DNA from: Paenibacillus amylolyticus
GTDB taxonomy: Bacteria; Bacillota; Bacilli; Paenibacillales; Paenibacillaceae
Direction: 5' to 3'
DNA length: 64,000 nt
NCBI RefSeq assembly: GCF_003719335.1
Contig: NZ_RIAS01000009.1
Span: 62,001 to 126,000, forward strand
The notes under the pieces were generated by a model, which did no database searches, was not told the DNA's origin, and saw only the letters and a program-made list of their open reading frames with translations. This document shows positions 16,637 through 25,468 of this stretch, piece by piece. Positions within the stretch are counted from its first letter, which is position 1. The number at the start of each line of letters is the position of its first letter. The translations under genes were made by a program, and so were the position numbers.

Positions 16637-17505
16637 ACGAAGCAATTTTGAGCAGGTGTGAAGAGTTGATGCAGAAGGGTTCCTCGTCTTTTTATCAGGC
16701 ATTTAAGGGCCTGCCGAGTCCCCGCCGCGAAGCGGTATATGTCATCTATGCGTTTTGCCGCATGATTGACGATAGTGTGGATGAGCCGGAGCAATCGACA
16801 TATACGATTCATGAGATTCGTGATTTATTTGAACATCTCGAAGAAGCCGAGGGACATTTTATCTGGCCGGCACTGAGATGGCTGTTCGGCAGTTTTCCCC
16901 ATCTGGACAAAGGTCCGTTTTTTCGTCAGATGGAGGGACAATTAACCGATCTGGAAGTGACCCACTATACAACACTGGAACAGCTGGAACACTATTGTTA
17001 TCTGGTTGCCGGAACTGTTGGTGAGATGTTGCTGCCTGTGCTGCGTAATGATAACGGCGCAGAAGTGGCGATGAACGGCATTGCGCTGGGCAAAGGCATG
17101 CAGATTGTGAACATTATTCGAGACGTAGGAGAAGACCGGGCCAGAATGCGCCGCTATGTACCGCTGGAGATCATGGAGAGACACGGTTACTCCGAACAGG
17201 ACTGGGAAGACGGTATTGTGGATGACCGATTTATTGCTATCATTCAGGATTTGAAAGCTGCAGCGCTTAACTGGTTCAGGATCGGCATGGATCGTCTGGA
17301 CACCTATCCGGTTGAGAGTGCCTTTTCGATTGAGTTAGCCGCGGCCTTCTATTCAACTATCCTGCACGTCGTGGAGCGTAACGACTACGATGTGTACACG
17401 AAACGAGCGTATGTCAGCGATGAATTGAAACTGGAGATGCTGGGTGCGATTGTGAAACGTTATCCGATGCTGGCGTATCAAGCTTCCCGAATGGCGGTAT
17501 CCTGA
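16633..17505 (+). CDS. Phytoene or diapophytoene synthase (CrtB/CrtM family)
   Basis: A 290-aa squalene/phytoene synthase-type enzyme that condenses two prenyl diphosphates head to head. Both Mg-binding aspartate motifs are intact: D46-x3-D50 (MIDDSVDEPE) and D164-x3-D168 (IIRDVGEDRAR). Whether it uses farnesyl (C30) or geranylgeranyl diphosphate (C40) cannot be decided here; no prenyl transferase gene is in the cluster. Upstream overlap is 4 bp and downstream overlap 1 bp (TGATG), showing tight coupling. Confidence 0.9.
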   Translation: MNEAILSRCEELMQKGSSSFYQAFKGLPSPRREAVYVIYAFCRMIDDSVDEPEQSTYTIHEIRDLFEHLEEAEGHFIWPALRWLFGSFPHLDKGPFFRQMEGQLTDLEVTHYTTLEQLEHYCYLVAGTVGEMLLPVLRNDNGAEVAMNGIALGKGMQIVNIIRDVGEDRARMRRYVPLEIMERHGYSEQDWEDGIVDDRFIAIIQDLKAAALNWFRIGMDRLDTYPVESAFSIELAAAFYSTILHVVERNDYDVYTKRAYVSDELKLEMLGAIVKRYPMLAYQASRMAVS

Positions 17506-18272
17506 TGGTTCAGTGGGTGTACTGGGTATGGTACGCCATTGGTGCTATCCTAATGCTTACAATTGGTGTGCCTGAGGCGTTATCCTTCTCTAATGGGCTA
17601 TTTCTAGTGTTCTACTCGTTGTATGTGCTTGACCTTATATATCAGCAACATCGCCGATCTGACCTGTCCGACCAGTCAGTCAAGTGGCTACGGCCCGGCC
17701 TCTGGATATCGTCCTTTATCATCTGGCTGGGCGGTATGGGTGTGGAATGGATCGGTGTACATACACACTGGCCTTTTGGCGAGTATGCCTATTCCGACTT
17801 CTTTGGCATCCATCTGTTCAGTGTACCGGTAACACTTGGATTCGCCTGGATCGCAGTCGTTGGCAACTCGGCGCTGATTAGCGGCGGTGGATCGACTTGG
17901 GGTGGTAAGTTGGTACGGGCAATCAAGACGGGATTTTGGGCAATTGTGCTCGATTTCGTGCTTGACCCTGTCGCTCATGCAAGGGGATTCTGGGAATGGC
18001 AAGCACCGGGCGGATTCTACGGTGTCCCGTGGACAAACTACATCAGTTGGTTCATTATGGGTGCATTTCTGTCTCTCTTTTTGCCGGCCATGCCGAAGGA
18101 TCGACGTTCCCTGCTACGGGCAAAATGGCTGTACCAGCTGTTTATCCTTCTGTTCGGCCTGCTTGCATTAAAAGAAGGTATAACAGGCAGCTTCATCATT
18201 GCCATCGCAGGTGTACTGCTTGCCGAGGGGAGCTGGCTGTATGATTCGCGCCGTAAAGTCCAAAGCGTTTGA
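17505..18272 (+). CDS. CruF-like carotenoid hydratase (DUF422 family)
   Basis: A 255-aa polytopic membrane protein with about seven hydrophobic segments and the family pattern MGVEWIGVHTHWPFGEYAYS followed by FVLDPVAHARGFWEW. DUF422/CruF proteins add water across the terminal C1,2 double bond of acyclic carotenoids, or do related hydration as in bacterioruberin synthesis. In this operon hydration would create the hydroxyl used by the glycosyltransferase. It starts on the crtB/crtM stop and overlaps the acyltransferase gene by 32 bp. Confidence 0.8.
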   Translation: MVQWVYWVWYAIGAILMLTIGVPEALSFSNGLFLVFYSLYVLDLIYQQHRRSDLSDQSVKWLRPGLWISSFIIWLGGMGVEWIGVHTHWPFGEYAYSDFFGIHLFSVPVTLGFAWIAVVGNSALISGGGSTWGGKLVRAIKTGFWAIVLDFVLDPVAHARGFWEWQAPGGFYGVPWTNYISWFIMGAFLSLFLPAMPKDRRSLLRAKWLYQLFILLFGLLALKEGITGSFIIAIAGVLLAEGSWLYDSRRKVQSV

Positions 18273-19014
18273 CCGGGTGTTCTCGCTGTACAACCATTAT
18301 TATCTGCTGCACAGACGCTTTCGTTCGTTCACGCTCTCGGGTTCTCTTGACCCGCAGATGATGGATGGCAACGGCATGGGCGGGATGGAGCCTATGGCGC
18401 CGGAACAGCCCGTTGTCTATTTCATGAACCATAGCTCGTGGTGGGATGGTCTGTTGCTGTATCATGCGGCGAAGCAAACTTCACGCGGTGATCATTATGT
18501 GATGATGGAGGAGCGGCAGCTTCGGCAGTATGCTTTTTTTCGCAAACTCGGAGCGTATTCAATCAACAAGAACAGTGCATCTGGTGTTCGGACATCGTTG
18601 CAATATACGAATGAGTTGCTGGCTGCTGGCAAAAGGGTCTGGATATTCCCGCAGGGTGAAATTATACATCAGGAGGCTCGGCCGATTCAGTTCCGTCCGG
18701 GCATTGGACTCGTGCTTCGTCGTTTTCCGCAGGCTATTGCCGTGCCGGTCACCTTATGTCATGGCATGGTTCAGCATGACCTGCCTGAAATCTCAATGAA
18801 GGCTGGCCCGCCGATCGTGGAAGATTGGAACGTGTGGAAGAGCGAAGAGATTGCAGAGCGGCTGGGACATGTGCTGGAGCAACAACTGAATGATCATAGA
18901 GCAACGTTGATTCGACTTGGACAAGGAAGTCTGCCAGATGCAAGGTCATTGATTCGGGGCACGCGTTCCACTAGCGAAAAATATGATGAGGCACGAAAGC
19001 GGGTGAACCGATAA
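18241..19014 (+). CDS. PlsC-like acyltransferase of the carotenoid operon
   Basis: A 257-aa lysophospholipid-acyltransferase-fold protein. The catalytic H-x4-D is NHSSWWDG and the second block is FPQGEI. ATG 18241 follows GAGGGGAG and lies inside the end of the cruF-like gene; a longer reading from 18199 has no ribosome site. In this context it most likely esterifies the sugar of a glycosyl carotenoid, as CrtO does in Staphylococcus, although it belongs to a different family from CrtO. General phospholipid synthesis is an alternative but less likely inside this operon. Confidence 0.8.
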   Translation: MIRAVKSKAFDRVFSLYNHYYLLHRRFRSFTLSGSLDPQMMDGNGMGGMEPMAPEQPVVYFMNHSSWWDGLLLYHAAKQTSRGDHYVMMEERQLRQYAFFRKLGAYSINKNSASGVRTSLQYTNELLAAGKRVWIFPQGEIIHQEARPIQFRPGIGLVLRRFPQAIAVPVTLCHGMVQHDLPEISMKAGPPIVEDWNVWKSEEIAERLGHVLEQQLNDHRATLIRLGQGSLPDARSLIRGTRSTSEKYDEARKRVNR

Positions 19015-19015
19015 C

Positions 19016-20176
19016 ATGAATGAGAGTATGAATGCATCTGAGATATTGTGGATGTGTCTGGTGGGAGGGTTGCTGCTGCAACTGCTCTTTGCGGTGTGGA
19101 ATGCCTCTTGCCTTCCCAAAGTACGATCATTCCGTAAGGGGAACATCGTGCCGCCCGATCAGCTTGTTTCGGTATTGATTCCCGCGCGAAATGAACGAAT
19201 ACATATTGAAGAATGTTTGCACAGTGTGCTTGCCAGCCAAACGAATGGGTTCCGCATGGAGGTACTTGTACTGGACGACCGCTCCGAAGATGAAACTGCC
19301 GCTTTGGTTCAGGCGATGGCTGATCGAGATTCACGTGTACGTTTGCTGCGTGGTACGGAGCTGCCTGCGGGTTGGATGGGTAAATCCCATGCCTGTAACC
19401 GATTGGTTCAGGAAGCGCAAGGAGACTGGTTTATGTTCGTGGATGCAGACGTCCGGGTCAAGCCGGATGCCATTCGGCATACACTTGCTGCCGGGTGTGC
19501 GCAGGGCGGCGGGCTGGTTACCGGCTTCCCGTATCAGGTTGCGAAGACCTGGATGGAAAAGCTTGTCGTGCCGATGATGATGTTTACGATCATCAGTCAT
19601 TTGCCTATTTTCATGATACGCAGGTCAGCCAGTCCAATGTTTGTCGCCGCTACGGGGGCTTTTTTGCTTATTCATCGAACAAGTTATGAAGCATCCGGCG
19701 GTCATGCAGCGATTCAAGGGCATCTGGTGGATGACATGAGTCTCGCCAAAGCGGTGAAACGTGCGGGTCATCCCGTCATGCTTGCAGATGTCCACGATGT
19801 GACGAGTACACGAATGTATCAGAACGGTGCAGAGGTATGGAACGGATATAAGAAAAATATGTATGAAGGCATGGGACGCAAAGACGTGCTGTTGCTGGGT
19901 ACGATGCTAATGTATTTTGTTATGTATATCGTGCCGCCACTGGGTCTGGTTATAGGGCTATTAACGGGCAGCGAAACGTCATTTCTGTATGGTTTCATAG
20001 GCATGTTGCTTGGCATGGCTGTAAAACGGGTATCCGATCATATCGGAGGTCAGCCGTGGTGGCTTGCTCTTTTGCAACCAATCAGTATGGCTTGTGTGAT
20101 TGCTATTGGTCTAGCCTCATGGCAGGCAGGTCGATCTGGTAAAGGGTACGTATGGAAAGGCAGGCGGTATAGCTGA
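19016..20176 (+). CDS. Family 2 glycosyltransferase of the carotenoid operon
   Basis: A 386-aa GT2 enzyme anchored by an N-terminal membrane helix (LWMCLVGGLLLQLLFAVW) and with two to three further hydrophobic segments after residue 290. The GT-A core shows VSVLIPARNE, LDDRSEDETA, the metal-binding FVDADV and the acceptor-side HLVDDMSLAK. It resembles CrtQ/CruC-type carotenoid glycosyltransferases, which put glucose on a hydroxyl or carboxyl end group. It starts 2 bp after the acyltransferase stop and its own stop overlaps the next gene. Confidence 0.82.
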   Translation: MNESMNASEILWMCLVGGLLLQLLFAVWNASCLPKVRSFRKGNIVPPDQLVSVLIPARNERIHIEECLHSVLASQTNGFRMEVLVLDDRSEDETAALVQAMADRDSRVRLLRGTELPAGWMGKSHACNRLVQEAQGDWFMFVDADVRVKPDAIRHTLAAGCAQGGGLVTGFPYQVAKTWMEKLVVPMMMFTIISHLPIFMIRRSASPMFVAATGAFLLIHRTSYEASGGHAAIQGHLVDDMSLAKAVKRAGHPVMLADVHDVTSTRMYQNGAEVWNGYKKNMYEGMGRKDVLLLGTMLMYFVMYIVPPLGLVIGLLTGSETSFLYGFIGMLLGMAVKRVSDHIGGQPWWLALLQPISMACVIAIGLASWQAGRSGKGYVWKGRRYS

Positions 20177-21822
20177 TGCAGAGTGTACAAGGAAATGGTG
20201 ACGGTTCGGAAGGTGCAGGGAAAGGCAAAGGTACAGAGACAGGTCGAGGTATCACGGGAGGTAGTACAGGGACGGGGACAACGCTGGAAAAAGGAACGGA
20301 AATGCACACCTGGCACCAAGGGGAAGCTTCAAGTGGAAACTTAAAACAGGATGTCATTATAATCGGGGCAGGCTTCGGAGGTCTTTCCTGTGCGATTCGC
20401 CTTGCTACGGCTGGCTTGCGGGTAACGATTCTGGAGCGCCAGGCGCATGTGGGCGGCAAGCTGCAGCAGATCCAGCAGGACGGTTATCATTTTGACCGCG
20501 GGCCGAGCACGATTACGATGCCGGATGCGTTTCGCTCTGTTTTTGATCAGGCGGGAGTGGTGATGGAGAACTATGTGCAGCTGTACGAGCTGGAACCTCG
20601 GACACGTAATGTTTTTGCGGATGGAACGGTGGTCGATCTGTCTAGAAATCGCGGCTGGATGAAAGAGCAGATTGCTGTGTACAGTCCGGAGGATGCCTTG
20701 CGTTATGATGCATTTATGGATGAATCTGCTGCATTGTATGCGGAGGCTAATCGTCATTTTCTCGGCAAACTGCTGCTGAACCCGTCTGATAAATACAAAT
20801 TCCAGATGCTGCGCAGTCTGCTTCGGGTGCGGCCTACGGTCAGGCTGGATAACCTGCTGCGCAAGTATTTCAGCCATCCGCATACACTCGCGATGTTCGG
20901 GCGGTACGCTACATATGTAGGGTCATCGCCGTATCTCTCTCCCTCCATTTTTGCCATGATGGGTCATGTGGAAGCAGAGGTAGGCGTCTATGGGGTCAAA
21001 GGCGGAACGTATCAGCTGATTGAAGGCATGACCCGGCTCGCGCAGGAAAAAGGCGTGCAGATTATGACGGGGGTAGAGGTACACCAGATCGCGGTTCGGC
21101 ATGGCAAGGTGGTCGGCATGGATACGGATCGGGGCTTTATGGAAGCAAAGCAGGTTGTGGCTAACGGAGATGTGCTTAGTGTAAACAGGCTACTGCTCGC
21201 GCCGGAGCATCGGAAACGAATGAGTGATGCCCGGATTGCAAAATATGAACCGTCCATTTCAGGCTTTGTCACCCTGGCCGGGGTACGCAGGAAATACGAT
21301 CAGTTGTTGCATCACACGGTCTTTTTTCCAGAACAGTACAAGCCGGAGTTTGATGATATTTTCCGTGACCGCAGGATGCCTTCCGATCCAACGATATACA
21401 TCTGTTACTCCGGTTACTCCGAAGCAGGCATGGCTCCAGAAGGAGCCAGCAATCTGTTCATTCTAGTGAACGCGCCATATTTGTCTCAAGCGTGGAACTG
21501 GGAAGAGCAGAAGTATCGTTATGGTGAGTTTGTGCTGGAGCAATTGGAGGCGCGTGGTATTGGCGGATTGAAACAATCGGAAGTGTTAATTTTTTATACA
21601 CCGCAACATATTGAACGGGATACGCTTGCTCATCAAGGGTCGATCTATGGCATTTCCTCCAATTCGGTGAAACAGACTTTCATGCGGCCAGGCAATCAGA
21701 GCAAAGATGTTCAAGGGCTCTGGTACGTTGGCGGCACAACCCACCCTGGCGGCGGAACCCCGATTGTTACGTTGTCCGGACAGCTTGTGGGGGAGCAACT
21801 TGCAGCCGAGCTGGGGAGGTAG
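20176..21822 (+). CDS. CrtI/CrtP-family carotenoid oxidoreductase, paralogue 3
   Basis: A 548-aa FAD-dependent CrtI/CrtN/CrtP-type protein with VIIIGAGFGGLSCAIRL at residues 59-75, DRGPSTITMP, and GLWYVGGTTHPGGGTPIVTLSG at the C-terminal FAD site. Residues 1-55 are a Gly/Thr/Lys low-complexity stretch not expected in this family; an internal ATG at 20302 behind AAGGAACGG would remove most of it, so the start is uncertain. The last gene of the operon; CrtP-like terminal oxidation (ketolase) of the carotenoid end is the likely role, by family and context. The ATG overlaps the glycosyltransferase stop (TGATG). Confidence 0.82.
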   Translation: MQSVQGNGDGSEGAGKGKGTETGRGITGGSTGTGTTLEKGTEMHTWHQGEASSGNLKQDVIIIGAGFGGLSCAIRLATAGLRVTILERQAHVGGKLQQIQQDGYHFDRGPSTITMPDAFRSVFDQAGVVMENYVQLYELEPRTRNVFADGTVVDLSRNRGWMKEQIAVYSPEDALRYDAFMDESAALYAEANRHFLGKLLLNPSDKYKFQMLRSLLRVRPTVRLDNLLRKYFSHPHTLAMFGRYATYVGSSPYLSPSIFAMMGHVEAEVGVYGVKGGTYQLIEGMTRLAQEKGVQIMTGVEVHQIAVRHGKVVGMDTDRGFMEAKQVVANGDVLSVNRLLLAPEHRKRMSDARIAKYEPSISGFVTLAGVRRKYDQLLHHTVFFPEQYKPEFDDIFRDRRMPSDPTIYICYSGYSEAGMAPEGASNLFILVNAPYLSQAWNWEEQKYRYGEFVLEQLEARGIGGLKQSEVLIFYTPQHIERDTLAHQGSIYGISSNSVKQTFMRPGNQSKDVQGLWYVGGTTHPGGGTPIVTLSGQLVGEQLAAELGR

Positions 21823-21899
21823 GGCAGGGTACGTGGAGGGCAGGTGTGCCGAACCTCGATTCTTTTAATCAATTCAATGAATTTAATGAGGCAGAACGA

Positions 21900-22084
21900 G
21901 GTGTTGCAAGACTCTAATGAAATACAATAGCTGCTCCATTGTTTGACTGAATGAGAACAAGGGTTGCAAGGACTAACAATGCAGCATAGTTGATCCGAGC
22001 TTTAATAAAGCAAATAGCTGCTCCAAAACTCTAATGAGTTCATGTTTGAGATCATGGGGTTTTGGAGTGTCCTTTCATTAGGTT
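21900..22084. repeat. Degenerate tandem and inverted repeats after the carotenoid operon
   Basis: A unit of about 30-37 bp containing CTCTAATGA..ACAATAGCTGCTCC occurs at 21903-21937, in decayed form at 21963-21998 and 21998-22026, and inverted at about 22055-22083 (TTTTGGAGTGTCC..CATTAGG). The 540-bp gap between the operon and the isomerase gene holds only this and no credible ORF; before it, CCTCG at 21854 and CGAGG at 21897 can pair, without a T run. Confidence 0.55.
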
Positions 22085-22362
22085 GAGAGGAACGGTATAC
22101 TAGATAGAGTTGTCCATTGATGGGCGCTACCCTATAGGGTTTGTCTAAGAACCGAATGGATAAGCCGAGCGGTTAGCGACACAGGATGATTTATTGGATA
22201 GGCGTGAGTAGATAGGACGATGAGTGATTGCCACTAGTCCATTGCACCGCATTTACATAGAAACAAGAGTTACAGAGCAACTCAGCATGGGGTAGGGAGT
22301 ATGAAGCAAAACAACGCAAACAAGCCTATCCTGCACATCATTCTCACATAGGAGGTCTCATC

Positions 22363-23430
22363 ATGAACGAACAAGAGCGAGCCGGCAAACGGCTGCTGCC
22401 CGAAGTGGCAACGGGGGAACGGAAGCTGGAGCACGTGCGCCTCTGTCTGGAGGAGAATGTGGCAGGAGAAGGCATAACGAGCGGATTGGAGAAGTATGCG
22501 TTTCGTCATCATCCGCTGCCGGAGCTGGACTTTGAAGAGGTTCATCTGGACACTTCGTTCCTTGGTAAAAAAATGCGTACACCCTTGCTCATCAGTTCGA
22601 TGACGGGTGGAAGCAAAACGACAGGCGCCATCAATGAACGCCTGGCAAGGGTAGCCAACGCCAGAGGCTGGGCGCTCGGCGTAGGCTCGATCCGGGCTGC
22701 GGTGGAGCAGCCGGAACTCGCAAGCACATTTGATGTCCGCCGCTGGGCACCGGACATCCCGGTCATCGCGAACCTGGGCGCGGTTCAGCTGAACTACGGC
22801 TTCAGCACAGCTGATTTCCAGCGTGCCGTGGATATCGCCGGCGCAGATCTGCTCGTGCTGCATCTGAACACGCTGCAGGAAGTATTCCAGCCCGAAGGCA
22901 ATACGAACTTCAGTGGTCTGTACCAACGAATCGAGAAATTGTGTCGTGAGCTGGAAGTGCCTGTTGGTGTCAAGGAAGTTGGTTTTGGCATCGATGGCGT
23001 GACGGCACAGCGACTATACGAAGCGGGCGTAGCCTTCATCGATGTGGCTGGTGCGGGCGGGACAAGCTGGGTACAGGTGGAGAAGTATCGTAACAATAAC
23101 CCGGTACGCCGGGCGGCTGCGGAAGCTTTTGCCGATTGGGGCATTCCAACGGCTGAATGCATCCAGGACGTGCGCGCGCTGAACCCCGATGGGGCGATGA
23201 TCGGTAGCGGCGGACTGTATACTGGCGTGGATGCCGCCAAAGCCCTCGCGCTCGGTGCCGACCTCGCAGGTTTTGGTCGCTCTTTGCTCGAATCCGCCGT
23301 CACCTCCGACGAAGCGCTGTCCGAACGGCTAGAGCAGGTCGAATTCGAGCTACGCACCGTCATGTTTGGCATCGGCGCAGGCAGCGTTGCAGATGTGAAA
23401 CGGACAGAACGTCTGGTTGAGCGGCGGTAA
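22363..23430 (+). CDS. fni: Type 2 isopentenyl-diphosphate delta-isomerase
   Basis: A 355-aa FMN- and NADPH-dependent isomerase that interconverts IPP and DMAPP. Typical features are RKLEHVRLCLEE at the N-terminus, TPLLISSMTGGSK, GVGSIRAA, LHLNTLQEVFQPEGN, VKEVGFGI and the phosphate/FMN motif MIGSGGLYTGVDAAKALALGA. A strong TAGGAGG precedes the ATG by seven bases. It lies 540 bp behind the carotenoid operon on the same strand, and supplies the allylic starter for the pathway, so functional linkage is likely even if it has its own transcript. Confidence 0.93.
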   Translation: MNEQERAGKRLLPEVATGERKLEHVRLCLEENVAGEGITSGLEKYAFRHHPLPELDFEEVHLDTSFLGKKMRTPLLISSMTGGSKTTGAINERLARVANARGWALGVGSIRAAVEQPELASTFDVRRWAPDIPVIANLGAVQLNYGFSTADFQRAVDIAGADLLVLHLNTLQEVFQPEGNTNFSGLYQRIEKLCRELEVPVGVKEVGFGIDGVTAQRLYEAGVAFIDVAGAGGTSWVQVEKYRNNNPVRRAAAEAFADWGIPTAECIQDVRALNPDGAMIGSGGLYTGVDAAKALALGADLAGFGRSLLESAVTSDEALSERLEQVEFELRTVMFGIGAGSVADVKRTERLVERR

Positions 23431-23510
23431 TGTTGGTGGACGGGGACGCCGAGGAGTCAGAGTGGAGAATCGAAGGTTAGTGAGCGGTGTGTTTGTATCG
23501 GTTCAGTAGC

Positions 23511-23660
23511 TCTAACGATCCCACAGAACCTTATTCTGCGCTTTTTGAGGTGTTTATAAATCTAACGATCACCAGAAGCGCTATTTGTGTGAAAACCTTC
23601 AAAAGTGGGCGAAAAACGTGGCTTTTCAAGTAAATAAGCTCCCTGGTGATCGTTAGAATT
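23511..23660. repeat. Interspersed palindromic repeat, copy 2 (F-F-R)
   Basis: TCTAACGATC cores occur forward at 23511 and 23561, 50 bp apart as in copy 1, and inverted (GTGATCGTTAGAATT) ending at 23660, which puts the inner pair 100 bp apart. The outer inverted core of copy 1 is missing. Tails AGAAGCGCTATTTG and AATAAGCTC match tails of copy 1. A weak hairpin with T8 at 23698-23730 follows and may end the fni transcript. Confidence 0.85.
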
Positions 23661-23737
23661 CGTGGAGTCCCATCGTAGCAATCGCTGATCGTTCTAAATC
23701 CGCTCAACTGGTATGGGGCGGTTTTTTTTGTATATTA

Positions 23738-23792
23738 AAGTAAAATATTTACAAGTAAAATATTGATGATACTTACCAAAATATTGTATGAT
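23738..23792 (+). promoter_or_regulatory. Promoter with AAAATATT repeats upstream of the XRE-type regulator
   Basis: TTGATG (23763-23768), 18 bp and TATGAT (23787-23792) form a promoter. AAGTAAAATATT occurs at 23738 and 23753, and AAAATATT again at 23778 inside the spacer, a plausible binding site for the downstream regulator. Confidence 0.45.
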
Positions 23793-23829
23793 CGCATTAA
23801 GCTTTATTTCTTGGGAAGGCGGTGTCCCG

Positions 23830-25200
23830 TTGAGCGAAAAAACTACAATTCGTGACCATTTAGAACATTTTTTAAAAAGGAATCGAATGACCATCAATCG
23901 CTTTTCCGAGATTTCTGGCGTGAATTCCGGGACATTGAGCGGCACGTTGAAAGGAAATCGTCCAATCGGGTTAAATCAATTGGATCGCATTACGGCTGGC
24001 ATTGGGATGCCTGAAGGCGAATTATATGAACTGTACATAAATGAATATTTAGTGGACTCTAATCTGGATTGGAGAAGGCTTAGACCTTTTCTATATCGTT
24101 GTGCAGAGCTAGGCCATATAACACATATGGAGACAGCGGTGAACTATGTGATGGATAACCTTTCCTACATACCTATGTTGTTTGAATTGGCAGAGCAGCT
24201 GCATAGCGAAGGCAAGATGGAGGCTTGTAAACCGTTGTACCGCTGTGTCGCTGAAAGTGAGAAATTGCAACATTCGGAACGTCTGGCTTTATGCCAATAT
24301 CGTCTGTTTTCGATAGGACTTTCGAATGACCAGGTTCATAATCTTACGCTAGCCACACGATTCGAACTATTTGTAGAACGTCTTGATGAGCAATATCAAT
24401 TCGATGCGCTGAATGAACTGATCAATGTGTATGCATCCTTGCGCCGCTGGGACAAAGTGAAAGAATTTGCCGACCAGTTACAGATCAAAGCTTTTATTCA
24501 ATATGACGCCAAGAAAACATTACGAGAAGTGGAGACTAAAACGAAAAAGAAGATTGTGTATTATGCTTTGTATTCGTATCTTGCTCTTGCTGAGGTCAGT
24601 TATCAACATGGGAAATATGAAGAAACGCTTCAGTATGTCTCAAAATATGCTGATTACAGCTGGATCAAAGATCCTACTGAAGAGGAAAAGATGGTGATTC
24701 TTCAGTTTCAGGATTGGTCAGAAGGAAATAACTACTATTTCAGATTGCTGTCAGGTGAAACAGAGTTGATTCCAGAATATTTAACGTATATCTCTGACCG
24801 AAAAAAAGAAATATTTCCTGCACTATGCGCAATTGTGACCGCAGCAAATCGATATAATGTCAATATTGACGATGTACTTGAGCAGTATCAATCTCATCTG
24901 GATTACGAGGAACAGAGCAGTTGCTTCGGAAAAATGAGCAAACAATACACCAATGATCAATATGGTATTTTGCTTGCAGGGTTAGGTACGTATTATTTAA
25001 GAAATAACCACTATGACAGAGGCGTAGCTTATATTCGTCAAGGCATGGAATTTGCGATTGAAAACATGAATAAAGATGGACTTCTCGATTGTCTAGGCCT
25101 GTTTGATGATTTGCAGTACGTCGTCACTGGACTAGGGGTCAAGCCTAGCGCCGAGTTGCTTATTGAGAAGATACAGAGATTGTACAGTCCGGAACGATGA
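23830..25200 (+). CDS. XRE-type regulator with long helical, TPR-like C-terminal region
   Basis: A 456-aa protein with an N-terminal helix-turn-helix (residues about 5-62; FLKRNRMTINRFSEISGVNS, then LNQLDRITAGIGM) and a long all-helical region of repeating 34-40 residue helix pairs that looks TPR-like, as in peptide-responsive RRNPP regulators. TTG 23830 is chosen because AAGGCGG precedes it by seven bases; ATG 23788 has none. I find no short secreted-peptide gene directly downstream, so peptide control is only a possibility. AT-rich upstream DNA with three AAAATATT boxes suggests autoregulation. Confidence 0.75.
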   Translation: MSEKTTIRDHLEHFLKRNRMTINRFSEISGVNSGTLSGTLKGNRPIGLNQLDRITAGIGMPEGELYELYINEYLVDSNLDWRRLRPFLYRCAELGHITHMETAVNYVMDNLSYIPMLFELAEQLHSEGKMEACKPLYRCVAESEKLQHSERLALCQYRLFSIGLSNDQVHNLTLATRFELFVERLDEQYQFDALNELINVYASLRRWDKVKEFADQLQIKAFIQYDAKKTLREVETKTKKKIVYYALYSYLALAEVSYQHGKYEETLQYVSKYADYSWIKDPTEEEKMVILQFQDWSEGNNYYFRLLSGETELIPEYLTYISDRKKEIFPALCAIVTAANRYNVNIDDVLEQYQSHLDYEEQSSCFGKMSKQYTNDQYGILLAGLGTYYLRNNHYDRGVAYIRQGMEFAIENMNKDGLLDCLGLFDDLQYVVTGLGVKPSAELLIEKIQRLYSPER

Positions 25201-25468
25201 AAGGGTACAAAAAGTAGACAATAGAGAAGGCTGAGTAACGTATCCACATGTAAGTATAGGCTAGGTGCATCCCCTAAGGTCAAAATAGATTAGGCTCGTT
25301 GCACTCTGATGCATCCTCCGTTTTGAAATTCCTTATACAGACAGTTGCTTAGATTGTCAAAAGGTGTTTCAGAAAAGGGTGTTTTTTTGTCGTTTTCACT
25401 GTTGGAGTTTATTTGAATTTTTGCTAATTAGCAGGATGTTCTAAAATAATACAGCAGGGAGGGGTGTT

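Noticed and set aside
22130..22200. tRNA-like string AAGCCGAGCGGTTAGCG near 22162
   Set aside because: It resembles a tRNA D-arm but no acceptor stem, anticodon arm or T-arm can be paired around it.
25201..25468. Phr-like peptide gene after the XRE-type regulator
   Set aside because: All ATG, GTG and TTG starts checked lead to very short frames with no secretion signal.
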